Shown here: positions 1 to 12,299 of the stretch, piece after piece | Position numbering within the stretch: position 1 is the first letter of the stretch | How the letters are laid out: every line of letters begins with the position of its first letter | Notes under the pieces: generated by a model | What the model saw: the letters and a program-made list of their open reading frames with translations, nothing else | Database searches by the model: none | Told to the model about the DNA's origin: nothing | Made by a program: the position numbers and the translations under genes | Assembly (NCBI RefSeq): GCF_022458985.1 | Contig: NC_061771.1 | Coordinates: forward strand, 23,013,501-23,077,500 | From: Mugil cephalus | Taxonomy: Eukaryota; Chordata; Actinopteri; Mugiliformes; Mugilidae | Length of the DNA: 64,000 nucleotides | Direction of reading: 5' to 3'

Positions 1-112
1 AGCATCATAAAGAATGGAAAGAGACACCCTGCCTGCTAATTATGTTTCCTCCAAAGAGGATCCATTTACAATATGTGGCCCCTGTTATCGGTTCATTGTG
101 TTGTTTCTAATA

Positions 113-2993
113 TTACATGGTTAGGTCAGAGGTTCTGATGACAGAGTAGGTGCAGACCGTTATGTCAGAGCTCCAGATCTTCATCCTCTTTGGTCTCTGT
201 GTTGCCTGATGGAGTTCCAGCGCAGCATGAAACTCATCTTCATCCTACAGTGTCGTCATCAGGGTTATTATTTAGAGTCATAATCACACATGCTTTACCA
301 GCAATCACCTGATTTAATGAGTTTAATAACACACTATTCATCTACTGGTTCTCCTCCACCATTAAGGAAGTTATTGGTTAAAATCACTATTGATACTTAG
401 TGATTGATACTAGTCAGAGTGTTCACCATGTTTGCTGTTATAAAGAACTAATAAACGGTCTCTCTATAAGTTACCTGAATGGGTGGTATCTGGCCTCCGG
501 TGTCAATTTTTCTCTCATCAACTTGAAGACGTTTGGCTGCAGAGACAATAACAGAGGAGAACTTTTTCTTAAGCCACATTCATTCTTATGAGTCTGACAA
601 GAAGGAATTCAACTTTGGGGATTCAGAGTCATGGCAATACAAAAAAGAAAAGAAAAAAGTTTCTCAAGAAAAATGGGAAAATACCATGGTATTATGTTAT
701 TATAAAGACAATAAACTGAACTTAGAATAAGTGAGTAAATATAGAACTTGTACCTGTTTCCCGACAGAGCTGTAAAATGAACATGGAGGAGAGAATGGCA
801 ACAGACGGACACAGAGAGAAGAGCAGCTTCCAGCACAGACTGCAGTCTTCCATGGTGTCGTGGACGTCTCCTTGAGGTTCACTGGAGTCTGGGTCAAATA
901 CAGAGTTTGTGTTATTTAGCTCTGGGAGAACATGTGTGTGACTTTAGACCTTATTGTCCCCATGGGGAAATTCTTTTTCACAGCACCATCTCCACTCCAC
1001 AAAGTCGCCCACAGTACAGCACAGGACTCAGAAACATTAATGTTGTGCACTTCCTAAATATTTAATTTATAGCACATTGTCAAGCATTGTATTTCACTAA
1101 TCAAAAAATATATGAACCTCTCAAAGTAGCAGAGTTAGAATTAAAACATAATCATCATTACTCCATCAAGTAGGTGCAGTTTGTGATAACTGGTTACCAC
1201 AGGTAATATATATATTCCATCATTTACTTTGAGAAAAAAAGCTGAAATAAAATGTTGACATTGACAAACTGTGTGTGTTTGTTGGGATCCACAGGGAGTG
1301 TGTGCCACTGTTGTGTGTTGTGCGGAGACCTGGCTGCATGTGGACTTCCCGGACCACAGTGCGTCTGTGCCCGGCTTCAGGACTCTATAGGCAACAGTGT
1401 GTGACAATATCTACGCCACTGTTGACCTGAAACTGTCTAATATGGCCTAATATATCAGCAACATAACTGAAAACATAATTACAATACAATTTTATGTTCT
1501 TAATTAATTATAATTATTAATTTAGCCCCAATAGTCTTCCAGTACCGGTGGTACCATACCGCTGGCTTGACTTTTTTCTTCAAGTGCATGATGAATAATA
1601 ACAAAAAATCTTCCTCCTCTTTTTTTTTCTCATGGATGGCCCTAATACTCTCAGTCCGTCATTTAACAAGTGTTTTTCATAGCTACTGATGAACTAGAAT
1701 AACTGATCAGACTTATATGATATAGAGTTTGGATCCTTGAGTCAAAACATTTGACACAACGCCCTCTGATCAAAATCACTGTATTAGTTTATCTTGGAGT
1801 CAAAGTAGATGTGTGTTTCAAATACAAAAAAAAAAAAAAACCTCTCAGGGCTTCGGATCAGGGATAAACTCCAGCGCAGCAGTTACCTTGTTAACGACAG
1901 AGGCTACAAAGCAGAAACAAAGCAAGAAAAGAGAGTAGGACTGACAACAACAGCTGGACACAGAAACAGACCAGCAGCACTGATCATGATTTGAACAGTT
2001 GATGGATTGAGATGGTGCAACTAACACGGAGCTGTTATCAATAGATCTGTGGATTTCATGTTGAAACACAATTTGTATTTATGCTAAATAGCTGATTCTT
2101 CAATTTGGTATCTAATTACATTATTTAAATTATTTATATATGTGTTTTGGGAGCATTACTCATTGTTTTTGGTGCAGTATTGGTCTTGTATTGTTGATGG
2201 AACAATGGTAACTAATTATGCTGTTATGTGAAATAAAAAAAATTACAAAATATATGGAGTACAAGCCGTCTCTAATTAAGCAGTAGCAGCATTTTAATCC
2301 AGGCCGATGCTTTGAGGTTGGCTGAACCTTAATCTGTAATATGTGCATGAATATTATTGCTACAAACATGATCTCATTCACACGTAGATATTTGGTACCA
2401 AAATACTTACCAACTATAAGCCTTGTGGTGATGTTGCCGTATCTGTAAACATGTCTAGTAGTGATGTATTCTCTATCCTCCACAATTGCTTTTTTAATTC
2501 CACAGTAGTAGAGACCTTCATCTGAATCAGTAATGCTCCTGATCAGCAGGTCATAGGAATCAGTGGAAAAGTTCTTAACAAATTCGAAACAAGGACATAC
2601 TAGTTTGTCTGCAGGAGTCCACAGTTTCTGATCTGTTGAATCTAGAACAAGAGTAGGCTGGTTTTCATGGGAACAGTTCCTGAACCACAGTGTGGAGGCT
2701 CCAGATGGTCTTCTGCAGTCACAGTAGAGAGTGATGTTGTCTCCAGGTCTGACTGTCACCTCCAGTGTTGGTAAAGAAATCCAACCATGACTGGAGGAAA
2801 CAACTCCTAGAAGACAATTGTAAGAACATGTGACAAAAAATTAAAGCTAAGTAACATTTTATCAGGTTACAGCTCAACACTGACACAATAAGTATGAAGT
2901 AATTTTCCCAATGTGTGTCGAATGTTGCAATTTAAATGTTTAAAATCTAAACTAACCTGAGAGAGCAACGAGAATAATCCACAGTCCGTCCAT
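113..2993 (-). CDS. U1: class-1 V-set immunoglobulin receptor, 5 exons
   Basis: Exons on the minus strand: 2993..2957 (leader MDGLWIILVALS), 2806..2411 (V domain), 888..754 (connecting peptide and membrane span), 536..475 and 244..113 (tail). All junctions are GT-AG, phases are 1-1-1-0, and the spliced frame is open for 253 residues. The V domain (residues about 13-144) has the canonical cysteines in LYCDC and YYCG, the core WFRNCSH, and N-glycosylation sites (NIT, NCS, NFS). The membrane exon begins DSSEPQ and contains CWKLLFSLCP followed by a hydrophobic run to LCRET. The tail has EFHAAL, an ITIM with tyrosine replaced by histidine, and later CTYSVI, which is close to but not a strict ITIM. 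An unusual extra VCPC pair lies before FEFVKN. Known of such families: cell-surface innate immune receptors of leukocytes. Inferred: membrane receptor with weak or altered inhibitory signalling. A NITR-like or CD300-like origin is possible; ligand unknown. Confidence 0.75.
1891..1979 (-). other. U1 proximal transmembrane exon (TM1), tail-less alternative
   Basis: After an acceptor at the sequence gatcag, 89 nt join in phase 1 to the V exon and encode LLVCFCVQ, a hydrophobic span, then CSLCR and a TAA stop. Used in place of the distal membrane exon it gives a receptor with no cytoplasmic tail and no charged residue within the span. An upstream acceptor (ccacag, near 2053) would run into an early TAG. 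No transcript evidence is available; it could be an unused relic exon. Confidence 0.5.
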
Positions 2994-3092
2994 GTCTGAT
3001 GATGACCCGGGGCTGAAAGGCAGCTTCACACGTCCTTCTCACACAAGTTATGACTTACACACTATTTTCCATTTAAGGCAATCTAGCTGGTG

Positions 3093-3097
3093 ATTGG
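3093..3097 (-). promoter_or_regulatory. CCAAT box of U1
   Basis: ATTGG on the plus strand (CCAAT on minus) lies 100 bp from the start codon at 2993, inside a block conserved before every intact copy (gattggct..tcgaatgg). No TATA box is evident between it and the start. Confidence 0.5.
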
Positions 3098-3119
3098 CTC
3101 GTCGAATGGAACAATTTCT

Positions 3120-4356
3120 TCTGTGGTGAATTTGCACGCACGTGTTGGTTTTTGCATTGATGTATAGATACAACTGTTTTTTGTTGTTTGTTTTTTGATT
3201 TTCAGAAAAAACGTCATGATGGACCTCAGATGAAACCAGCTACACTACAAAGGCCTTTCACCAACTCTTGGACTGGAGTCAAGAATAGATTGTTTGATGT
3301 GAGCCAGACCGCAACTTTCCAGTTAAGAACGGAGCATGCAGTTTGATGATGTCTGACGATATATGTGTGTGAGGCGGGGCACACCCGGGACAGGTTGCCA
3401 GTCTGTCGCAGGGCTAACACAGAGAGTCAGACAATCATTCACACTCACAGCTATTGTCAATTTAGAATCAGCAGTTAACCTAACGAGCATGTCTTTGGAG
3501 GCGGGGGGAAACCCACGCAGACACAGGGAGAACATGCAAACTCCACATGGAAAGGCCCCAGTCGGACTAACTGCTCTTTAGACGGATGAAATCATTAAAT
3601 CAACCGTCTGTAAAGGTGGATCTGATTTATTGCCACATGAATTCAATTATGACAGGATAATAACACAGTGAAGCACATCAGAAACAATACAGAGTATTAA
3701 AATATTGGATAATAAAATGATGATGATAATCAAGTCAACACTTTAAACAGCTTCACAGCAACATAAAAATCTGCAATTTTAAAAACAGGCATATATAAAA
3801 AATTTAAACTCACTTTATACACAACTAAAAAACAGAAAATGCTCTCTGCTAACAGTATGTCTTAAGTATAATCTGCAAGTAGCAGATTAGAGGAGATCAC
3901 AGAGTATGTTGACCTAATTTCCTCAGGCTGATTCTTCCACAGACGAGGGGCCCTAACCAATAACAACCTTTTTTTTTCAGCCAGGCCCCTGGAACAGACA
4001 GCAGACCTCAGCCTGAGGATCTTAAGGTACATATCTGCCTGTGTGGTGCTAAAAGGTCAGTAATGTGTAGTAAGTGATCAATAAGAGCTTAAAATCAATT
4101 CTAAAACACTCTGGGAGTCAGAAGTGATCTGCTGAAACCAGAGTGATGTGATCTCTTTTCTTCTGATTCTGTGTCTTTAAAAGATGTCAGGAATCCAAAC
4201 TAATAAGCAATCAAGGAAAGAGAACACAGGCAACAACACAAAACAGGAAACCAAGGAACTTAACAAAATAAAACAGGAAACTCAAAACATGATCATGAAA
4301 AAACAATCAGAGTCACGACAGCAGGAAGTTGGTTGGAAGCTTGGCAGCTAGGTCTG
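3120..4356. repeat. Spacer of class-1 duplicon, U1 to U2
   Basis: Non-coding sequence repeated in the other class-1 spacers. It includes an old dispersed element (about 3600-4200, with ggggccctaacc and cttaaaatcaattctaaaac) of a type common in fish genomes. The unit start motif agcatcataaagaatgg recurs at 1, 4357, 8851, 13430, 17679 and 20980. Short reading frames here differ between copies and are not supported as genes. Confidence 0.7.
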
Positions 4357-4468
4357 AGCATCATAAAGAATGGAAAGAGACACCCTGCCTGCTAATTATG
4401 TTTCCTTCAAAGAGGATCCATTTACAATATGTGGCCCTTGTTATCGGTTCATTGTGTTGTTTCTAATA

Positions 4469-7400
4469 TTACATCGTTAGGTCAGAGGTTCTGATGACAG
4501 AGTAGGTGCAGACCGTTATGTCAGAGCTCCAGATCTTCATCCTCTTTGGTCTCTGTGTTGCCTGATGGAGTTCCAGCGCAGCATGAAACACACCTTCATC
4601 CTACAGTGTCGTCATCAGTGTTATTATTTAGAGTCATAATCACACATGCTTTACCAGCAATCACCTGATTTAATGAGTTTAATAACACACTATTCATCTA
4701 CTGGTTCTCCTCCACCATTAAGAAAGTTATTGGTTAAAATCACTATTGATACTTAGTGGTTGATACTAGTCAGAGTATTCACCATGTTTGCTGTTATAAA
4801 GTCAGGACTAATAAACTGTCTCTCTATAAGTTACCTGAATGGGTGGTATCTGGCCTCTGGTGTCAGTTATTTTCTCATCAATTTGAAGACGTTTGGCTGC
4901 AGAGATAATAACAGAGGATAACTTTTTCTAAAGCCACATTCATTCTTATGAGTCTGACAAGAAGGAATTCAACTTTGGGGATTCAGAGTCATGACAATGA
5001 AAAAAAGAAAAAAGTTTCTCAAGAAAAATGTGAAAACACCATGATATTATGTTATTATAAAGAAAATAAACTGAAGTTAGAATAAGTGAGTAAATATAGA
5101 ACTTGTACCTGTTTCCCGACAGAGCTGTAAAATGAACATGGAGGAGAGAATGGCAACAGACGGACACAGAGAGAAGAGCAGCTTCCAGCACAGACTGCAG
5201 TCTTCCATGGTGTCGTGGACGTCTCCTTGAGGTTCACTGGAGTCTGGGTCAAATACAGAGTTTGTGTTATTTAGCTCTGGGAGAACATGTGTGTGACTTT
5301 AGACCTTATTGTCCCCATGGGGAAATTCTTTTTCACAGCACCATCTCCACTCCACAAAGTCCACCACAGCACAGGACTCAGAAACATTAACTTTATGCAC
5401 TTTGTAAATATTTAATCTATAGCACATTGTCATGCATTGTATTTCACTAATCAAAAAATATATGAACCTCTCAAAGTAGCAGAGTTAGAATTAAAACATG
5501 ATCATCATTACTCCATCAAGCAGGTGCAGGTGGTGATAACTGGTTACCACAGGTAATATATATATTTCATCATTTACTTTGAGAAAAAAAGCTGAAATAA
5601 AATGTTGACATTGACAAACTGTGTGCGTTTGTTGGGAGCCACAGGGAGTGTGTGCCACTGTTGTGTGTTGTGCGGAGACCTGGCTGCATGTGGACTTCCC
5701 GGACCACAGTGCGTCTGTGCCCGGCTTCAGGACTCTACAGACAACAGTGTGTGACAATATCTACGCCACTGTTGACCTGAAACTGTCCAATATGGCCTAA
5801 TATATCAGCAATATAACTGAAAACATAATCACCATACAATTTTATGTTTTTAATTAATTATAATTATTAATTAAGCCCAATAGTCTTCCAGTACCGGTGG
5901 TACCATACCGCTGGCTTGACTTTTTTCTTCAAGTGCATGATGAATAAAAATAAAAAAACGTTCCTCCTCTCTTTTTTTTTTTCTCATGGGTGGCCTTAAT
6001 ACTCTCAGTCTCTCATTTAACAAGTGTCTTTCATAGCTACTGATAAACTAGAATAACTGATCAGACTCATATGATATATGACACGCTGTGAAGACACAGC
6101 GAGTTTCAAGATGTCTTCTATTTATGTGTCCTAGTTGACACTTGGTTTTACTTTATTCATAATTAGAGTTTGGATCCTTGAGTCAAAACATTCGACGAAA
6201 CGTCCTCTGATCAAAATCACTGAATTAGTTTATCTTGGAGTCAAAGTGGATGTTTGTTCCAAATACAAAAAAAAAAAAACTCTCAGGGCTTCGGATCACG
6301 GATAAACTCCAGCGCAGCAGTTACCTTGTTAACGACAGAGGCTACAAAGCAGAAACAAAACAAGAAATGAGAGTAGAAATGACGACAACAGCTGGACACA
6401 GAGACAGACCAGCAGCACTGATTATGATTTGAACAGTTGATGGATTGAGTTTGTGCCGCTAACACGGAGCTGTTATGAATAGATCTGTGGATTTCATGTT
6501 GAAACACAATTTGTGTTTATGCTAAATTGCTGATTCTTCAATTTGGTATCTAATTACATATTTAAATTATTTATATATGCGTTTCGGGAGCGTTACTCAT
6601 TGTTTTTAGTGCAGTATTGGTCTTGTATTGTTGATGGAAGAATGACGCCCTATTTCAACGTTGTAACTAATTATGCTGTTATGCGTGATAAAAAAATTAC
6701 AAAATATATGGAGTACATTTAATGGTGCATGAACAGTTTCAAGCCGTCTCTAATTAAGCAGTAGCAGCATTTTGATCCAGGCCGATGCTTTGAGGTTGGC
6801 TGAACCTTAATCTGTAATATGTGCATGAATATTGTTGCTACAAACATGATCTCATTCACACGTAGATATTTGGTACCAGAATACTTACCGACTATAAGTC
6901 TTGTTGTAAGTTTACTACTGTATGTTGATCATATGTTGCTGTATTCGTGCATGGATAATACATACCAAAATACTTACTGACTATAAGTCTTGTCGTGATG
7001 TTGCTGTATCTGTAAACATGTCTAGTAGTGATGTATTCTTTATCCACCACAATCTCTTTTTGAGTTCCACAGTAGTAGAGACCTTCATCTGAGTCAGTGA
7101 CGTTCACGATCAGCAGGTCATAGGAATCAGTGGAACCGTTCTTCACAAATTCAAAGCCAGGATGTTTTATGATGTTTCTATAAGCGCTGAACTGGCTTAA
7201 AAGAAGAGTAGGCTGGTTCTCATGGGAACAGTTCCTGAACCACACTGTGTAGACTCCAAATGGTTGCCTGCAGTCACAGTAGAGAGTGATGTTGTCTCCA
7301 GGTCTGACTGTCACCTCCAGTGTTGGTACAGAAATCCAACCATGATTGGAAGAAACAACTCCTAGAAGACAATTATAAGAATATGTGACCAAAAATTAAA

Positions 7401-7562
7401 GCTAAATAACATTTTATCAGGTTACAGCTCAGCAGAACAACACTGACACAGTAAGTATGAAATAATTTTCCCAATGCGTGTCGACTATTGCAATTTAAAT
7501 GTTTAAAATCTAAATCTAATCTAACCTGAGAGAGCAACGAGAATAATCCACAGTCCCTCCAT
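4469..7562 (-). CDS. U2: class-1 V-set immunoglobulin receptor, 5 exons
   Basis: Exons: 7562..7526 (leader MEGLWIILVALS), 7361..6978 (V), 5243..5109 (membrane), 4896..4835 and 4600..4469 (tail). The spliced frame is open for 249 residues, with the same phases as U1. The V exon is 12 nt shorter than in U1 because the stretch between QPTLLL and FEFVKN reads SQFSAYRNIIKHPG, a different, shorter CDR2-like region. The V donor is A-GTAAGT. A partial duplicate of the V-exon 3' end lies just downstream (about 6880-6910). The tail reads VFHAAL, so the ITIM tyrosine is again histidine, then CTYSVI. Same inferred role as U1; very likely a recent tandem duplicate. Confidence 0.75.
6329..6417 (-). other. 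U2 proximal transmembrane exon (TM1)
   Basis: Same 89-nt layout as in U1: acceptor aatcag, phase 1, LLVCLCVQ, hydrophobic span, CSLCR and stop. The frame and the stop position are conserved despite several substitutions, which argues for use rather than decay. Confidence 0.5.
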
Positions 7563-7661
7563 GTCTGATGATGACCTGAGGCTGAAAGGCAGCTTCACAC
7601 GTCCTTCTCACACAAGTTATGACTTACACACTATTTTCCATTTAAGGCAATCTAGCTGGTG

Positions 7662-7666
7662 ATTGG
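7662..7666 (-). promoter_or_regulatory. CCAAT box of U2
   Basis: Plus-strand ATTGG, 100 bp from the start codon at 7562, in the same conserved block as U1. Confidence 0.5.
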
Positions 7667-7699
7667 CTAGTCGAATGGAACAATTTCTTCTGTGGTGAA

Positions 7700-8850
7700 T
7701 TTGCACGCACATGTTGGTTTTTGCATTGATGTATAGATATAACTGTTTTTTGTTGTTTGTTTTTTTGATTTTCAGAAGAAACGTCATGATGAGCCTCAGA
7801 TGAAACCAGCTACACCACAAAGGCCTTTCACCAACTCTTGGACTGGAGTCAAGAATAGATTGTTTGATCTGAGCCAGACCGCGACTTTCCAGTTAAGAAC
7901 GCAGGGCTAACACAGAGAGTCAGACAATCATTCACACTCACAGCTATTGTCAATTTAGAATCAGCAGTTAACCTAGCGAGCATGTCTTTGGAGACGGGGG
8001 GAAACCCACGCAGACACAGGGAGAACAGGCAAACTCCACATGGAAAGGCCCCAGTCGGACTAACTGCTCTTTAGACGGATGAAATCATTAAATCAACCGT
8101 CTGTAAAGGTGGATCTGATTTTATTGCCACATGAATTCAATTATGACAGGATAATGACATAATGAAGCACATCAGAAACAATACAGAGTATTAAAATATT
8201 GCATAATAAAGTGATGATGATAATCAAGTCAACACTTTAAACGGCTTCACAGCAACATAAAAATCTGCAATTTTAAAAACAGGCATACATAAATAATTTA
8301 AACTCACTTTATACACAACTAAAAAACAGAAAATGCTCTCTGCTAACAGTATGTCTTAAGTATAATCTGCAAGTAGCAGATTAGAGGAGATCACAGAGTA
8401 TGTTGACCTAATTTCCTCAGGCTGATTCTTCCACAGACGAGGGGCCCTAACCAAGAACAACCTTTTGTTTTCAGCCAGGCCCCTGGAACAGACAGCAGAC
8501 CTCAGCCTGAGGATCTTAAGGTACATATCTGCCTGTGTGGTGCTAAAAGGTCAGTAACATGTAGTAAGTGATCAATAAGAGCTTAAAATCAATTCTAAAA
8601 CACTCTGGGAGTCAGAAGTGATCTGCTGAAACCAGAGTGATGTGATCTCTTTTCTTCTGATTCTGTGTCTTTAAAAGATGTCAGGAATCCAAACTAATAA
8701 GCAATCAAGGAAAGAGAACACAGGCAACAACACAAAACAGGAAACCAAGGAACTTAACAAAATAAAACAGGAAACTCAAAACATGATCATGAAAAAACAA
8801 TCAGAGTCATGACAGCAGGAAGTTGGTTGGAAGCTTGGCAGCTAGGTCTG
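7700..8850. repeat. Spacer of class-1 duplicon, U2 to U3
   Basis: Close copy of the U1-U2 spacer, lacking about 60 bp after the block with tagttaagaacg. No gene seen. Confidence 0.7.
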
Positions 8851-8962
8851 AGCATCATAAAGAATGGAAAGAGACACCCTGCCTGCTAATTATGTTTCCT
8901 TCAAAGAGGATCCATTTACAACATGTGGCCCTTGTTATCGGTTCATTGTGTTGTTTCTAATA

Positions 8963-11900
8963 TTACATCGTTAGGTCAGAGGTTCTGATGACAGAGTAGG
9001 TGCAGGCTGTTATGTCAGAGCTCCAGATCTTCATCCTCTTTGGTCTCTGTGTTGCCTGATGGAGTTCCAGCGCAGCATGAAACACACCTTCATCCTACAG
9101 TGTCGGCATCAGTGTTATTATTTAGAGTCATAATCACACATGCTTTACCAGCAATCACCTGATTTAATGAGTTTAATAACACACTATTCATCTACTGGTT
9201 CTCCTCCACCATTAATGTTATTGGTTATAATCACTATTAATACTTAGTGGTTGATACTAGTCAGAGTGTTCACCATGTTTGCTGTTATAAAGTCAGGACT
9301 AATAAACTGTTTCTCTATAAGTTACCTGAATGGGTGGTATCTGGCCTCTGGTGTCAGTTCTTCTCTCATCAATTTGAAGACGTTTGGCTGCAGAGATAAT
9401 AACAGAGGAGAACTTTTTCTTAAGCCAGATTCATTCTTATGAGTCTGACAAGAAGGAATTCAGCTTTGGGGATTCAGAGTCATGGCAATACAAAAAAGAA
9501 AAGAAAAAAGTTTCTCAAGAAAAATGGGAAAATACCATGGTATTATGTTATTATAAAGACAATAAACTGAACTTAGAATAAGTGAGTAAATATAGAACTT
9601 GTACCTGTTTCCCGACAGAGCTGTAAAATGAACATGGAGGAGAGAATGGCAACAGACGGACACAGAGAGAAGAGCAGCTTCCAGCACAGACTGCAGTCTT
9701 CCAGGGTGTCGTGGACGTCTCCTTGAGGTTCACTGGAGTCTGGGTCAAATACAGAGTTTGTGTTATTTAGCTCTGGGAGAACATGTGTGTGACTTTAGAC
9801 CTTATTGTCCCCATGGGGAAATTCTTTTTCACAGCACCATCTCCACTCCACAAAGTCGCCCACAGTACAGCACAGGACTCAGAAACATTAATGTTGTGCA
9901 CTTCCTAAATATTTAATTTATAGCACATTGTCAAGCATTGTATTTCACTAATCAAAAAATATATGAACCTCTCAAAGTAGCAGAGTTAGAATTAAAACAT
10001 AATCATCATTACTCCATCAAGTAGGTGCAGTTTGTGATAACTGGTTACCACAGGTAATATATATATTCCATCATTTACTTTGAGAAAAAAAGCTGAAATA
10101 AAATGTTGACATTGACAAACTGTGTGTGTTTGTTGGGATCCACAGGGAGTGTGTGCCACTGTTGTGTGTTGTGCGGAGACCTGGCTGCATGTGGACTTCC
10201 CGGACCACAGTGCGTCTGTGCCCGGCTTCAGGACTCTATAGGCAACAGTGTGTGACAATATCTACGCCACTGTTGACCTGAAACTGTCTAATATGGCCTA
10301 ATATATCAGCAACATAACTGAAAACATAATTACAATACAATTTTATGTTCTTAATTAATTATAATTATTAATTAAGCCCCAATAGTCTTCCAGTGCCGGT
10401 GGTACCATACCGCTGGCTTGACTTTTTTCTTCAAGTGCATGATGAATAATAACAAAAAAAACTTCCTCTGCTCATTTTTTTTTCTCATGGATGGCCCTAA
10501 TACTCTCAGTCTCTCATTTAACAAGTGTCTTTCATAGCTCCTGATAAACTAGAAGAACTGATCAGACTCATATGATATATGACACGCTGTGAAGACACAA
10601 CGAGTTTCAAGATGTCTTCTGTTAATGTGTCCTAGTTGACACTTGGGTTGACTTTATTCATAATGAGTTTGGATCCTTGAGTCAAAACATTCGACGAAAC
10701 GTCCTCTGATCAAAATCACTGAATTAGTTTATCTTGGAGTCAAAGTAGATATTTGTTTCAAATACAAAAAAAAAATAAAATATCTCTCAGGGCTTCGGGT
10801 CACGGATAAACTCCAGCGCAGCAGTTACCTTGTTAACAACAGAGGCTACAAAGCAGAAACAAAGCAAGAAATGAGAGTAGAAATGGCAACAACAGCTGGA
10901 CACAGAGACAGACCAGCAGCACTGATCATGATTTGAACAGTTGATGGATTGAGATGGTGCAACTAACACGGAGCTGTTATCAATAGATCTGTGGATTTCA
11001 TGTTGAAACACAATTTGTATTTATGCTAAATTGCTGATTTTTCAATTTGGTATCTAATTACATTATTTAAATTATTTATATGTGCGTTTCGAGAGCATTA
11101 CTCATTGTTTTTGGTGCAGTATTGGTCTTGTAGTGTTGATGGAAGAATGATGGCCCTATTTCAATGTTGTAACTAATTATGCTGTTATGCGAAATGAAAA
11201 AATTACAAAATATATGGAGTACATTTAAAGGTGCGTGAACAGTTTCAAGCCATCTCTAATTAAGCAGTAGCAGCACTTTACTGAATTTTCAGCATATAAT
11301 AATAGTCAAGGAGTTAGGAGCTTGTTCAAAGCACCTCAGCCATGACAAGTACAGATCTGTGACCGTAAGTTTCCAGTCCCATACTTTACCATTATTTACC
11401 ATGAAAAGCACATAAAATAATCTCAAAAACTACAACACATTAAAATTGTAGGTATAAAACTTCACATTTCTATCTGGTATAAACTGTAAACAATGTGTTT
11501 GCATCGTATAGGCACCATTTACTTAAGTGATCACATACCTCCGAACTGCTTTCTGACATCAACATGAATATAAATCACTCACCTAATATGAGTTTTGTTG
11601 TTATGTTGCCATATGTGTAAATATGTCTTCTAGTGATGTATTCTTTATCCTCCACCTTGGTCTTTTCAGTTCCACAGTAGTAGAGACCTTCATCAGAATC
11701 AGTGACGTTGGTGATCAGCAGGTCATAGGAATCAGTGGAAATGTTCTTCACCAGTTCAAAACGAGGACGTAGTATAATGCCTGCAGAAGTCCACAGTTTC
11801 TGATCTTCTAAACTTAGAACAAGAGTAGGCTGGTTCTCATGGGAACAGTTCCTGAACCATACTATGTATTCTCCACGTGATGGTCTGCAGTCACAGTAGA

Positions 11901-12173
11901 AAGTGACGTTGTCTCCAGGTCTGACTGTCACCTCCAGTGTTGGTACAGAAATCCAACCATGACTGAAGGAAACAACTCCTAGAAGACAATTATAACAACA
12001 TGTGACAAAAAATTAAAGCTAAGTAACATTTTATCAGGTTACAACTTGGCAGAACAACACTGACACAGTAAGTGTGAAATAATTTTCCCAATGTGTGTCG
12101 ACTATTGCACTTTGAATGTTTAAAATCTAAACTAACCTGAGAGAGCAACGAGAATAATCCACAGTCCGTCCAT
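8963..12173 (-). CDS. U3: class-1 receptor with a class-2 type V exon, 5 exons
   Basis: Exons: 12173..12137 (leader MDGLWIILVALS), 11978..11583 (V), 9739..9605 (membrane), 9387..9326 and 9094..8963 (tail); 253 residues in frame. Leader, membrane and tail exons are class 1 (tail VFHAAL). The V domain instead matches the class-2 gene U9: it has CDCRPSRGE, KLWTSAG, RPRFELVKN, RRHIYTYGN and ends KLILG with donor GTGAGTG. The intron 3' of the V exon also switches to class-2 sequence at about 11,275. The gene therefore looks like a product of gene conversion or unequal crossing-over. The reading frame survives the switch because both classes end the V exon in phase 1. Confidence 0.72.
10833..10921 (-). 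other. U3 proximal transmembrane exon (TM1)
   Basis: 89 nt, same acceptor and phase as U1; ends CSLCC then TAA. It lies left of the recombination joint, so it remains class-1 sequence although the V exon is class 2. Confidence 0.5.
11275..12000. other. Class-2 sequence patch inside U3 (conversion tract)
   Basis: Left of about 11,275 the intron matches class-1 units (gcagtagcagca). Immediately right it reads ctgaattttcagcat, which is otherwise found only in the class-2 genes U8 and U10 (near 34,330 and 49,410). The patch covers the V exon. The right border is unclear because intron 1 is similar in both classes. Confidence 0.65.
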
Positions 12174-12272
12174 GTCTGATGATGACCCGGGGCTGAAAGG
12201 CAGCTTCACACGTCCTTCTCACACAAGTTATGACTTACGCACTATTTTCCATTTAAGGCAATCTAGCTGGTG

Positions 12273-12277
12273 ATTGG
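12273..12277 (-). promoter_or_regulatory. CCAAT box of U3
   Basis: Plus-strand ATTGG, 100 bp from the start codon at 12173; the flanks are class-1 sequence. Confidence 0.5.
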
Positions 12278-12299
12278 CTCGTCGAATGGAACAATTTCT

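Noticed and set aside
1141-1407. Conserved 88-codon minus-strand frame in U1-U5 (VLKPGTDALW..)
   Set aside because: It lies in the intron between TM1 and TM2, has no splice-compatible borders or domain motif, is broken in U6, and is conserved only because the whole unit was duplicated.
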